NCBI GenBank assembly: GCA_025997135.1
Contig: BNUE01000021.1
Location: forward strand, 1 to 18,096
Direction of reading: 5' to 3'
DNA from: a candidate division SR1 bacterium
GTDB taxonomy: Bacteria > Patescibacteriota > Gracilibacteria > Absconditabacterales > Absconditicoccaceae
Length of the DNA stretch: 18,096 nt
Part shown: positions 7,865 to 18,096 of the stretch, in pieces
How positions within the stretch are numbered: position 1 is the stretch's first letter
How the letters are laid out: every line of letters begins with the position of its first letter
Notes under the pieces: generated by a model
Databases searched by the model: none
What the model was told of the DNA's origin: nothing
The model's input: the letters and a program-made list of their open reading frames with translations, nothing else
Program-made: the position numbers and the translations under genes

Positions 7865-7870
7865 TGTATG

Positions 7871-7897
7871 GGCGGTTCCGTGAACCGTCTTTTTTTT
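7871..7897 (+). terminator. Intrinsic terminator of the alpha operon
   Basis: GGCGGTTC (7871-7878), loop CGT and GAACCGTC (7882-7889) form an 8-bp stem with one G-U pair, directly followed by a run of eight T. It lies 30 nt after the rpoA stop and is the clearest rho-independent terminator in the window. Confidence 0.88.
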
Positions 7898-7928
7898 ATT
7901 TATTTTAAACAGCACATTCTACTCAGTC

Positions 7929-8001
7929 GTCATCCTGAGTGAAACGAAGGAACCAGTTTAAAGGAACTAGGTCTGGATTCTTCGCTATTGCTCAGAAAGA
8001 C
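7929..8001. repeat. Long imperfect palindromic element
   Basis: Left arm 7929-7956 (starting GTCATCCTGAG) pairs imperfectly with right arm 7973-8001 (ending GCTCAGAAAGAC). A small inner stem, AGTT/AACT, lies around the loop. The arm sequence GTCATCCTGAGTGAAACGAAGG is of a kind found as dispersed intergenic palindromes in many bacterial genomes. The surrounding 7898-8215 contains no gene. I see only AT-rich promoter-like motifs there: TTGACT at 8081-8086 with TACATT 17 bp further on, and TATAAT at 8178. Confidence 0.55.
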
Positions 8002-8177
8002 AGTGTTTGCTTCGTATTCATTCCTTTCATCACGACAACTGTTAGGGCTTGCTAAATTTTCTTGATTTTTTTGCAATGTGTTGACTTTATAACATACTAT
8101 ACATACATTATCATATTTTGTCAAGTATTAAAAACGATAAAATAATCAGTTTTTTATCCTTTTTTGTGCTTTACATA

Positions 8178-8183
8178 TATAAT
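8178..8183 (+). promoter_or_regulatory. Possible -10 box of the giant gene
   Basis: A consensus TATAAT lies 32 bp before the ATG at 8216. No convincing -35 hexamer is present 16-18 bp upstream, so the promoter may be weak or activator-dependent, or the real one may be the TTGACT at 8081-8086. Confidence 0.3.
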
Positions 8184-8215
8184 AGTGTTAGTTTTATATC
8201 CTATATATGTATATT

Positions 8216-11200
8216 ATGGCACTTATCAATCGTTTAAATCAGCTAAATTGAGCTGAATATCGCTCAGAAGAAGATAGAGAGACAGCCCTTCTCACAGACA
8301 GAGAAACCAAAGACGCGATTCGTCCAGGTTTTGTGGATGTCCAGAGAGCGACACGTGTCGAGGCTGGTGCTCCTGCTGGTATCAATAAACCATCACTATG
8401 AGATATAGGATCAGCAGCAGACATAGATAAATCAATTATTAAGTCCAGTAATATTATAGATGCTAAGACAGAATCTGCAAAGAATACTTTCAATGAGTTT
8501 TTCAAAACTAAAAACGTACAAATATTAAATCCAAGTAGACCAATAATCTCAGGGAGAACAGAGATATATATTGCTGAAAAAATGGTAGATAGAGACGAAA
8601 AACATTCAGTTGAGATAGACATGACTTTATGAATTGATGAGATTCAGAATAATCCTGTACTTTCTAGTTATATCACATTCACTGATGTAAAGATAAATGC
8701 AGGAAATTTACAAACTGCTATATCAGATTATCAGGCAGAAGAAGTAGCATATAACGCCGAAGTCAATGACTTTAATGCAAAAGCTACTGAATTAGAAGCA
8801 GAAAAAGCTGCCATCGTCTGAGTAGATGAAACTCCAGAAAATATTCAAGCCTTTAATCAAAAAGCCAATATATTTAATAGTTCAGTACAAGCGTTAAATA
8901 AGAGAGGGGCTGATCTAAAACAGAAGTCAGATAAAATAATCTCAGACATAAAACTAGTGACAACAGCTTTCGATAAAGCCAACGCAGAAAATCAGCAAAA
9001 ATTAGATAAATTGCAGGGATCTCTAAACGATTTTTATAAAAAATTATTCTCTTCCCAGTCTTTCAAAGATTTTCGAGCAAAATCCAATAATCCATCTCCC
9101 TCAGAAATTGAGACATTTATCCAATCGGAAATTAATAAAATCTCTGATAAATATAGTAAAGAAGCAGCAAATATAGTACTCTCATCTATTTTATCCCAGT
9201 TAGAGTCCAAAAAGTCTGACATTAAATATGGTACAGAGACGCCAAATGGATATTCTTATGATCCCATATTAAATATTGTAAATCCTGATCTAGAAGGAGC
9301 GAGAGCAAAAGCTAAGATAGAAGGCAATTATGCAACTTATGTAGATGAGTATTATAGATGACAAATCGATCAAAAGGATGTTAAAAGAAAATCAGTATCT
9401 CCACAAGAGAGAAAAGCATATTGATCATTAGTTACCCCATCTGGAGCTTTTAACCAGGGCTCTAAAGAGTGATGATATAGCAACATATCTAGTACAGTTA
9501 AAGGTAAAGGTTTTGAGAAGCAAAATAGTGATGTAGAAATATATGAAAAACCAAATAAAGGTAAGATAAAAGTTGTGCATAATGGAGAGCAGTCAATGTT
9601 ATATGCAGAGTTATGAAAAAGTAGCGTAGAAACTTTTACTCTATTATCACAAAACGAGATAAATGAAGTTATCACAACTAATAATCTAGATACTAAGTAT
9701 AAGACGGGATATGAGTTTTATCGCTATTCACAAGACGGTAAGAAACTATTTAATAAATATGATAGAAATCTATACATTATACCTAACGGCACATATAATG
9801 TATCGATAGAAAATCACCTAGATTTTATAAATATTCTAGAAGCTGACAAACCATTTGCAGTATTACAGCAGATAAATAATTGGATAGAATTCTGGTGAGA
9901 CAAAGAAATCTCTCTTTCAGATACTGATATAGATGCTACAATACAAACTATTCAAAAAAGTGGTGACTGACATAAAATAAATTGAGCATGATCTATTGAG
10001 ATAATTAAGAATGCTCTAAGCACTTTAAGAGATCAAACCGTAGCAGCAGGCAAACCTCTAAGTTATTCAAATCTAGCTAATGAAATATTGAATAATAAAA
10101 AATTACAAGATATAATTATAGGGACAGAGTCTTCCAAAGATAAGATTGCTCCTCAGGCGTGAACAGCTAATGTTGCAGTTTTTCAGGCTTTATTCCTAGG
10201 AATGTCAAATTTTGAAAACGATCTTAAAGATGTGGCTTTATACGATTTATTAGACAAGGTAGATGAGACTAAAGCATTTATGATGTCCAGAGGTGACTTA
10301 ACATCAGATGGTATATATTATTATAAGGATAAAAAAGATAGTAAATGAAAAGTTATTTCATCTCAGAGAATCCCAATAGGAGCCTTAAATGATGCAAACA
10401 CATACAAGGATCAAAAAGGTATAATTGAAGAGAAAAATAGTAAATGAGTTCGAGTTGCCAAGAAAAACTCTACTTTACGAGATATGATAGGTCTATCCAC
10501 TGCTTACGCAAATTACACAAAAAGTAAAAACAACCCAAAAAAATCAAACATAAATAAATGAACTGACTGTGATGGTAAATGGTGACCGTGAACTTATTTT
10601 AATCTACCACGAACTAAACCTAGAGAAAAAATTATTCTAGAGTGAGAGAGAATCCATCATTCCACGACTATCGAAGTGAAAATCAACTGAACACTTATCC
10701 CAGAATCACAAAATCTAGAGATCAAACCAGATCTAAAACAGGCAAGAGAAGTAACTCCTCTAACTATGGAACAAGGTACTTTCACGTCGCCTCTTTCTAG
10801 AGGATTCCAGCTTTATACTCCAGAGACTATAGAGACTAATCCAGAATTAGTAAAGAACAATTGATGAGTAAAAGAAGCCCTTTTGAATATGCTTAAGCGT
10901 AATAGTGCTCGATACGACTATCTCGGCAGTCTCTGGAATGAGAACCATAATCTCGAGCTATCAGGTAATACTTGGGTAGAGTCTCTTAATCCTTTAAAAA
11001 CCTGAGCTAGATCAGAAGTGAATAAAGGTAATGCTCTCCTGTGAGCTGAACAGTATGTATGAGAAAACGATCCAGCCATGATGAATCTTTTAGGGAAAGT
11101 CATAGAATGAATTCCAGAAGATGAGCTAGAACAGAGCTTAAAAGCTCTCTTTACCCTATTACATACTGGATATCAATCTGGTGAGTATTTGACAACCTAT

Positions 11201-14200
11201 GATCTAAAAAAAGAGCTTCCATGGCTTTATGATATACTCAAGTGAAACAGTAGGATAAAAGTCAAAGAAGATTATTCTGATTTTGCATCATTAGCTACTG
11301 AAGCATCAAAATTGGGAGTGACTTTCCAGCCATTACTTGACTCAGATGGTAATCCATTACTTGACTCAGATGGTAATCCAGAGCAAGATATCGATAATCC
11401 GATAAAAGATCCAGGTCTTGCACCTGCAAACCTGAAAATATCAAAGACAGCTACTGGATATAATATGACATACGAAACCCTACAGAGTATAGCAGATTTG
11501 CATAATCTTCAGAACTTATATGAACAAGTAGTTAATTCAAATGCTGGATCTCATCAGGATGCTATGAAATGAACTCTCTACTCTCAGAGATATATGCAGA
11601 TGCTGATGAAGATGCTATGATGAGCGTCTCTAGAAGGTATTATCCAGTCATATCATGCTATGCCTTTAGACAAAGATAAAATTAAGGAAAGAAAGCTGAA
11701 ATTATTTGATTATAAAAACGCACCTACTTATCCAAATATAGCCCAGCTACAGACACTCTGTATGCGTGGAGATGACGATCGAGACAAAGCCCGAGAAATG
11801 GCTACACAGACAGTAGCTAGATTTGAGCTAGTCACAGAATGACTTGCGACGACTGCTCCTCGAGATACAGCTCCAGATTATGATAAAGTCAGATTTCTAT
11901 CTTCTGATCTAAATTTAGACGGTAGGAAGATTGTGGATGATTTTGATGGAACTCGTGGAGGAGGTCAGATTGCTGCGATATTTATGCAGGCTGCTGATAT
12001 GTATGACCTGATGTGACCTTACAAAGATCAGCTCTGATGACTTACTCCTCAGCAGAAAGTCTTATCAAACCTATCCAAATATATCCGCCAGTCGTATGCT
12101 TCTTCGACAGTTTTACCTGCATACACAAAAAACCCGACCTCAGCATATGAGCTCAAGTTAGATAGCTTCGACCTCCCAGCAGAGGATGGTTCAGACTTTT
12201 ATGCTTGGATGTCTTCCAATGCTTATCATACCAAACTGGTCCAGAGAGTCCTTACCACATCACCATACGATCCTATGTACATACTGACATCAGGAGAAAA
12301 AGCTGATCAGAAAGCCGTAGAGAGACAGTTCACCATGGACGAAAAGGGCAAAAGCCTCTCAGAAATCCTTTCTGACACAGACAAGCAGGCGATTGATGAC
12401 GCTATCATGAAATCTATGATTGAGCACGGTTTCTATGACACCAAAGGAAATCCAGTAGGTCCAGAATGAACTTGGTTCTCAGAACACAAGGCACTTATCT
12501 GAGTACAGGCAGCAGGTCTCCTCATCTCGACTTTTGGATTAACCAAAGATCCACAAACCTGAGAATGGAGCTCATATAAATTGACATCTGTCAGTACACA
12601 ATCCAACAAAATAGACGAGAAAACTGGTGAACCTATTCGAAAGACAAATCCTGATGGAACTGTTGTACGTGATGCAGATGGTAATCTAGTAGCCGAAGAT
12701 TTTGAGATGGTTACAAAGCATGCTGTTTATGGTGTAGGAGCAGCATCTAGCTTTACCTTGACAGAGTTCCTAGACATAAATGTAGACCTAAATATAGGAC
12801 TCGCAGCTAGTACTGCATGATTTGCGCCTATGATTGGACTTGGGCTCAATAAACGTTTCCAGAAAGAGTTATGAGATTTTAAAATATGAGCATCAGCTTA
12901 TGCAAATACTACTTTCTTATCGCCTATCGTTCGATGATGATGACTAGATTTCTGATATGATCTCTGAAATTCCAAGTCTGATGTAGCATATTCTTCCAAG
13001 CATTATCTAGAGGTTGCAGGAAATATCACTATGGTATGATTTTTACCAACCTATGGTGTTTCTCTCGGACGACACGAAGATGCACAGGCAGGCTTAGAAA
13101 CAGGTTATAAAAAGCTGGAATCAGAGATTGATGGTCTACTAGAGACCGCATTGACAGCAGCGACAACCACTTCAGAAACAGTTACCCCTGCTCCAGATGA
13201 TACTGTTATAGAAGCCTTACATACACTTTATCCAAATTCAGATCCAAAAGATCTCGAGACGATATCAAATAAAGTAAAAGATATGATCGCGACCTTCCCA
13301 TGATATAAATCTATGACAGATATACAGCAGGCACAGGCTAGACAGCTGATCAGACGTGCATTCCTACTCTCCACTCACAATGATATGAATAAATATTTAG
13401 AGGAAAAAGGTCGAGAACTTACATGAGCAAATATAGGAGTTCAGTTCGTAGCAGGCGTAGTTACTCTGCCATCATTCTCTTTCAATTTTACCAAGTACTG
13501 AAATGCACAGGCATTTGATACCGCATTATCTAGGGCGGAAGAAGAATATTCACTCAGAGGTGTAGAGTGAGAGAAAGTATCAGAATCTATGGATCAGGCG
13601 ACAGTAGACTATATGAATCGTTCACTCCAGGATATGTATGGAGTAGACAAACTTCCAGACTCTCTCAAATTCTCATTGGTAAATCCTGGAGATCCAGACT
13701 CAAAAAATACTGGTGGTAAAGCTGCATTAGTGATACCAGTTCATTTATTCTCCAATCTCAATAATATCGCAAATATTTACATTGACGAGGGTATGAGATG
13801 AGCAGGAAGATCTAATTGGATATGAAGGCTAGAAGATAAAATCATCAAAGAACCAGAAATGATATTTAAGTCTGAAGATACTGAACAGCCAGATATGGCA
13901 AAAATTTACGTGCCGACTACTGTACAGTTTGGCATTAAGAGATGAGACAGATTAAATGGCTCTACCTTCTCATTGCTCATCTGATCCAATACTCTCGGAT
14001 GAACTCATCTGAACAATATAAATCAGCTTTTGCCAGAAGAGACAGTAGATAAAGACTGAAAAAAGACATATAAATCTAAGAGTTGGTCAGAGTTTGAGAC
14101 ATTCTCATCTTCTCCATCCTCAGAGACAGTCACGGAGACTGTAGAGATACTAGACGAGATCACTGATAAACTTGTATTTGATAATTCAGCACTATCTAGT

Positions 14201-15268
14201 CTGGGACTACTCCCTGAGCAGATGAAAGACAAGATGAAATTCTTTAAATATCTGAGTGGCTTGGACAAAAAAGCTCCAAAACAGTACAAAGCCTTTACAT
14301 CATCTCCATCCCACTCTACATTAGAGGCATTATTTAGCTTTGATAAAGAGTATCCAGCAGACAAAAAAGCAATTTTAGATGCGATACAGGCTGGAGATAA
14401 AGTTACACAAGACCAGATTCTAGACAATATGATGCAATTATTTGCCAGAGTGGAGACGACCAAAATCGATAATTGAAAAAACTTAACTCAAACAATCAAA
14501 AATCATCAGAAAAATCCACTTCTCAAAAAAATCGATCAAACAGGATTATTGACCAGTTCAGACGTTACAGAAGCGATGCTACGCAAGATCGACAAAAACG
14601 GGAAATACAGTAGGAAGACAGATCCGAGTGTGATTTGATTCTCAGCTTTTTACACTCCTCAGATTGGAGCTGGAGCAGGTATGTATATGACGAGTCTCTG
14701 AGGTACAGATCTATTAGAAGAGAAAGATCGCGAGATATTCCTCGAGGTAGATATCGCATCAGAATTACCATCCAAACTAAATACAGCAAAATCTCGACTA
14801 TTCCAGGCATCAACTGGTGCTGGATGAGTACCAGAGGGCTGAGCATTATTCTCTCCAGTAAATCATGCCGAGAGAGATGTCGTGAGAAATCAGGTTGCAT
14901 CATATCTGTCTCTAGACTCATCACTTATAGATGACAATACTCTCAGAGGATTACTGATGTGAGAATCTAGGACTCTGTGAGGCAAGACTTATACAGTCAA
15001 TGTTAGTCCTATACTTTACTTGCTCTGAGACTGTGCCAATGAGTCCATCTGATTTAGAGTGCTATGAGCGACAATCTCAAAGACAAATAAACCTACCCCT
15101 ACCACGACCCCTGCTACTCCATGAGTTTATCAGCTACATACAGCCACTCAGGTAGAGTCAGCTATAGATACTTTCAATCGTAATGTCGGTGTCTCTATCG
15201 TCGGTAGAGGAGAAACGCAACATGAAGAGGTTGCACCTAGTGGAGAGTGAGATAATATAATAGAATAA
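8216..15268 (+). CDS. Giant 2350-aa protein of unknown function with beta-hairpin-rich C-terminal half
   Basis: I followed this frame codon by codon. It has no TAA or TAG until 15266-15268, but dozens of TGA (Gly) codons, including three in a row at 12935-12943. I recognise no family. Residues ~1-160: mixed, hydrophilic, no signal peptide. About 165-276: a Glu/Lys/Ala/Gln-rich probable coiled coil. About 280-1500: alternating helical and beta segments with few Cys and an exact duplication of PLLDSDGN (residues 1039-1054). About 1501-1622: strand-turn-strand segments such as FKIGASAYANTTF and YLEVAGNITMVGFLPTYGVSLG, resembling outer-membrane beta-hairpins. Similar patches recur near 1737-1762, 1835-1870, 1895-1936, 2138-2168 and 2258-2290, separated by helical stretches. 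An upstream in-frame ATG at 8207 would add three residues. It is followed 55 bp later by a secreted surface protein. A structural or cell-contact role is inference. Confidence 0.88.
11330..11377 (+). repeat. Exact tandem duplication of 24 bp inside the giant gene
   Basis: Two identical 24-bp units (11330-11353 and 11354-11377) encode PLLDSDGN twice, followed by a further Pro codon. The absence of synonymous differences implies a recent in-frame duplication or slippage. DSDGN looks like a calcium-binding loop, but two copies do not make a known repeat domain. Confidence 0.85.
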
Positions 15269-15308
15269 CATATTATTTAAATCATAATCTATACAATAAA
15301 TTTTATAC

Positions 15309-15314
15309 TATAAT
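15309..15314 (+). promoter_or_regulatory. Possible -10 box close to the surface-protein start
   Basis: A consensus TATAAT lies 9 bp before the ATG at 15324, so a transcript from it would begin almost at the start codon. No good -35 is seen, and read-through from the giant gene is equally possible. The 55-bp gap shows no terminator. Confidence 0.3.
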
Positions 15315-15323
15315 TTTATAGAG

Positions 15324-18096
15324 ATGAAGTTACAAAACAAGCTATTAGTATCAGTGATCTGGATGTCATTATTATGACTATCGATCTCATTGGCCGCTCC
15401 TTCTTACAGTGGAAACGGTAAAGTTACTAATTTAAATAATCTATCAGAGATAGATAAGTCTTCTCCAAACTTGTGATGCTCCATAACTACACAAGGAGAA
15501 AAATATCTTTGAGATTATGGTATATATTTATCTAGTTATAAGCCCAATAAGACATCTTTCTTATGGGAGGCAGAACCAGATGTTGTAGATACTAATTCGT
15601 ATATCGAGTTAAATAATACTACTTATAACTGATTAGATGCCATCTTACATATCAATATTCCTCGATTTCAGGCAAATAATCAGTACTCTACCACAGTAAA
15701 TAGAGCTAGGATGATTTGATGAGTTGAAGAGCCGACTATGACTACTGCTGAGCATTTACCTGGTGCGAGTATACAGCATCCAGACTGGAATCTCAAGAAA
15801 GATACAACATATAGATGATTAACGTACAAAATAGGAAATTTTCATGTAATAGGTCATCCTGATACTCCGACTACTTTCCCAAATTATGACGTTCAGTTTA
15901 GGACATTCTTCTTATGGCAGCCTACCGATCAGGTAAATCAGCCTACAAAGCAAGCAGATGTAGAATGTGCAAATATAGTTATTCGCCGATGTGGAGATGG
16001 ACTCGTTCAGCCACAGTATGGTGAAGTCTGCGATCCAGCAGATCCAACTACTGGCACATGATGTGATCCTCTTACTTGTCAGCCATTACCTCCGACCATC
16101 GAAAAAGAAGTGATAGACCCAGCATGAGGTGTTATCACAGATGGGACTACTTCTATCACTTATAGAATTAAAGTTACTGCTCAATGAACAATATCATTGA
16201 CTGGCAAACACATTATCGATTATATCCCATCAGAGATGGATTATTCCAGTTCTAGTATCACTATGCCAGATGGCACTACAGTTACTTTCCCATCTTTAAC
16301 CCCAGATATGACCAATGGTTTAGTGAATGATAATACAAAAGTAACAGATCCAGTGGCATCCCAATTAGTATCTAGTCTCGGTATTATGCATTACCCAGAT
16401 ACAGCTACATATTTAGACCCAGGTGAGAATAAAGACACAAAACAAATATTCTGGTTCTTGACAGGTATGTTGCAGGCAGGTCAGTCTTTCTATATCAACC
16501 TTACCACATCTATCAATGAGACTTTTGATACTAATAAATTTTTAGTAAAAGATGATACTATCAAGAATATTGTCTGTCTATCTCCATACGCTTATATCGC
16601 CGATTGGACTCACAAGACAGCCTCAGATTACGATATCTTTGATAGAGAATTCTGTGATGATGCAGATGTCACACGCCATGATACGTTTTATGAATTTACC
16701 AAGACTTCATCTACCTCTTCAGTTAAAAATATATGAGATGAAATTCAGTGGATCTTTACGTGGACAAATACTGGTTCTGATACTGTTATCAATGCTTTTG
16801 GATGAGAGTTTATTCCTAATTCTTCAGAGTTCTCCATAGAAGGTATTTCATCAGGGACTCGGACGAATCCATCATCTCCTCACTGAGAGGTCACTTGCTA
16901 TTTCGAGGATGTAGAAGCTAATTTTGGTTTCAAGACAGCCGTAATAGGTCAGAAGTTGCTTTGTTATGTAGATACGCTTTTACCAGGTCAGTCAGTTTCT
17001 ATAGCTCTTAATTCTGTTCTCAAGTCATTACCAACAGAAAAAAAAGCCTGTTTCACAAAAGTCATAGTGAACTGTGCCTCTAGTTCAGAGGAAAACCTCA
17101 CGGACAAAGAAACTTGTGCAGAAGTCCCAGTTATCGAACCAGAAACCCTGATCGCCAAGACCGCAATCACTCCCTCAATCAATACTACAGATATAGATCC
17201 GATTATTGAATGGAGACTTACGATTACAGCTAGCTGAGATATGAATTTCTGAGAATTTTATGATCAGACTTATTCAGGACAGGAATATGTAGGTTGGGAG
17301 CCAGAAAACGTACCTGCCAATATAACTATTACACAAAAGAGCATTGAGCCAGATCCAAATAATAATTCGATGCTCAATGAGCGTATAACTTTTGGCTTTG
17401 TATGAGATTTATCAGATGGAGAATCCTTTTCTATTATTATCAAGACCAAAGTGACTTCTATAAAACCAGATCAGAAATCAGTCTGAAATAGAGCTTGTGC
17501 TATTGACTGTTATGGTGAGCATTGTACAATCGCATGAGTCCCAGTTATCACGGAGCCTAGCTCATTAGACATCACCAAGACAGCGATTAGTTCGAGCTAT
17601 TCACATACAGGTGATATTTTGACTTATCAGTTAGATATTACAGCTACAGAAGGTTCACATTCAGGGATAGTAGTTACCGATTACATTTCTGGACAGTATG
17701 TATCATATACAGGAGATACGTTTACGAAAACTCCGCCTACACCAGCCTGAATCAATGTCCCAGTGGTGCCTCAGATAAATGACAATATACTTACATGGAT
17801 TATAGATGGAGAATTACTCTCAGGAGAGACTATTTCATTCACATATCAGGTTCAGCTAGACCAGAAGCCAGCAAACAAAAATCTGCATAACTTAGCCTGT
17901 GTAGAGGATGAGACGACAGAGGAGCCAGACTGTGATGATGCAGACATTCCAGAGGACAATAGGTCTCTCGACATCACCAAGACAGCGATTAGTTCGAGCT
18001 ATTCACATACAGGTGATATTTTGACTTATCAGTTAGATATTACAGCTACAGAAGGTTCACATTCAGGGATAGTAGTTACCGATTACATTTCTGGAC
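15324..18096 (+). CDS. Secreted surface protein with Cys-rich motif and DUF11-like repeats (3' end outside window)
   Basis: At least 924 codons, open to the window edge when TGA is Gly. Residues 1-24 form a Sec signal peptide: KLQNK, then a hydrophobic core with a TGA-encoded Gly, and a cleavage-like SLAAP. Residues ~25-215 are beta-rich and unrecognised. Residues 223-252 carry CGDG...GEVCDP...GCDPLTCQ, like the myxococcal-type Cys-rich repeat (TIGR02232). At least five repeats of 130-190 residues follow, starting near 259, 457, 609, 748 and 882, each resembling the DUF11/TIGR01451 pattern (L.ITKTA....Y..GD.LTY.L.ITA......V.V.DY). Such repeats build stalk-like extracellular adhesins. Paired Cys residues in several repeats suggest disulphides. 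The repeats at 748 and 882 share 127 identical bases. The C-terminal anchor is not visible. Probably expressed with or just after the giant gene. Confidence 0.88.
17568..17694 (+). repeat. 127-bp identical repeat, unit 1 (DUF11-like repeat start)
   Basis: Identical base for base to 17970-18096. It encodes the N-terminal ~42 residues of a DUF11-like domain, starting DITKTAISSSYSHTGD. The codon before it differs (TTA versus CTC, both Leu), which marks the left edge of identity. Confidence 0.95.
17970..18096 (+). repeat. 127-bp identical repeat, unit 2 (runs to the window end)
   Basis: Second copy, exactly 402 bp (134 codons) downstream and in frame. The identity reaches the window edge, so the true repeat may be longer and more copies may follow. 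Zero synonymous change points to recent duplication or gene conversion. Confidence 0.95.

Noticed and set aside
7898..8215. tRNA or other structured RNA gene in the rpoA-giant spacer
   Set aside because: No cloverleaf, T-loop or CCA-like pattern was found. The visible structure is the palindromic element and AT-rich promoter sequence.
11330..12700. RTX-like or dockerin-like calcium repeats (DSDGN, DADGN)
   Set aside because: Only a few scattered copies occur, with no periodic array and no second dockerin helix.
14023..14463. Minus-strand 146-codon ORF, and others such as 8239-8622 and 14565-14924
   Set aside because: They lie opposite the giant gene, whose frame is continuous under code 25. 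They are shadows with no recognisable product.
8216..15268. Giant protein as a phage tail tape-measure protein
   Set aside because: No phage genes are nearby, the chain is not a continuous helix, and beta-rich patches dominate the C-terminal half.
2..18096. UGA as tryptophan (code 4), selenocysteine, or many frameshifts and pseudogenes
   Set aside because: TGA sits at conserved glycines in ribosomal proteins and RpoA, Trp uses TGG, and the frames never shift. Only UGA=Gly explains all genes.
17568..18096. Mobile element or CRISPR repeat
   Set aside because: The repeated sequence is in frame inside DUF11-like domains and has no terminal inverted repeats or spacers.

Overview
The window comes from a bacterium that reads UGA as glycine (genetic code 25). 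That points to the Candidate Phyla Radiation, either Gracilibacteria (BD1-5/GN02) or Absconditabacteria (SR1); the sequence does not separate the two. The evidence is direct. In pyruvate kinase, S13, S11, S4 and RpoA, in-frame TGA codons fall where these families carry conserved glycines (for example the last residue of GQHG in S4 and both glycines of GLPVRGQ in S13). TGG is still used for Trp, and every gene that ends here ends in TAA or TAG. Under the standard code the window looks like scattered fragments; under code 25 it becomes twelve gene calls, several very long. The DNA is AT-rich by eye, Shine-Dalgarno sequences are not evident, and several promoters share a 16-bp spacer.

Layout. 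(1) 2-904: the C-terminal two thirds of pyruvate kinase, followed by a palindromic element. (2) 1044-1572: an overlapping antitoxin/RelE-ParE-type toxin pair with its own promoter. (3) 1784-3958: an unrecognised 724-aa protein, tail to tail (2 bp apart) with a minus-strand CAP/SCP-domain gene (3961-4734). A 43-bp near-identical sequence flanks this pair at 1641-1683 and 4852-4894. Read on the minus strand, each copy is a good sigma70-type promoter (TTGACT-N16-TATAAT). (4) 5038-7841: an alpha operon rpmJ-rpsM-rpsK-rpsD-rpoA that closes with a strong intrinsic terminator and has no rplQ behind it. (5) 7842-8215: intergenic DNA with the terminator, a large imperfect palindrome and promoter-like sequences. 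(6) 8216-15268: a giant 2350-aa protein with no recognisable family and no signal peptide. It has a helical N-terminal part and a C-terminal half with several patches that read like amphipathic beta-hairpins. (7) 15324 to the window end: a secreted surface protein with a signal peptide, a Cys-rich CGDG...GE.CD motif and at least five DUF11-like beta-sandwich repeats, two of which share 127 identical bases.

How they may work together (inference): the ribosomal/RNA polymerase block and pyk are housekeeping. The CAP protein, the 724-aa protein, the giant protein and the repeat-rich surface protein look like lineage-specific accessory factors. The last two sit in tandem 55 bp apart and could form a cell-surface or host-contact locus, as expected for organisms thought to live attached to other bacteria. 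No tRNA, rRNA, CRISPR array, transposase or phage gene was seen.
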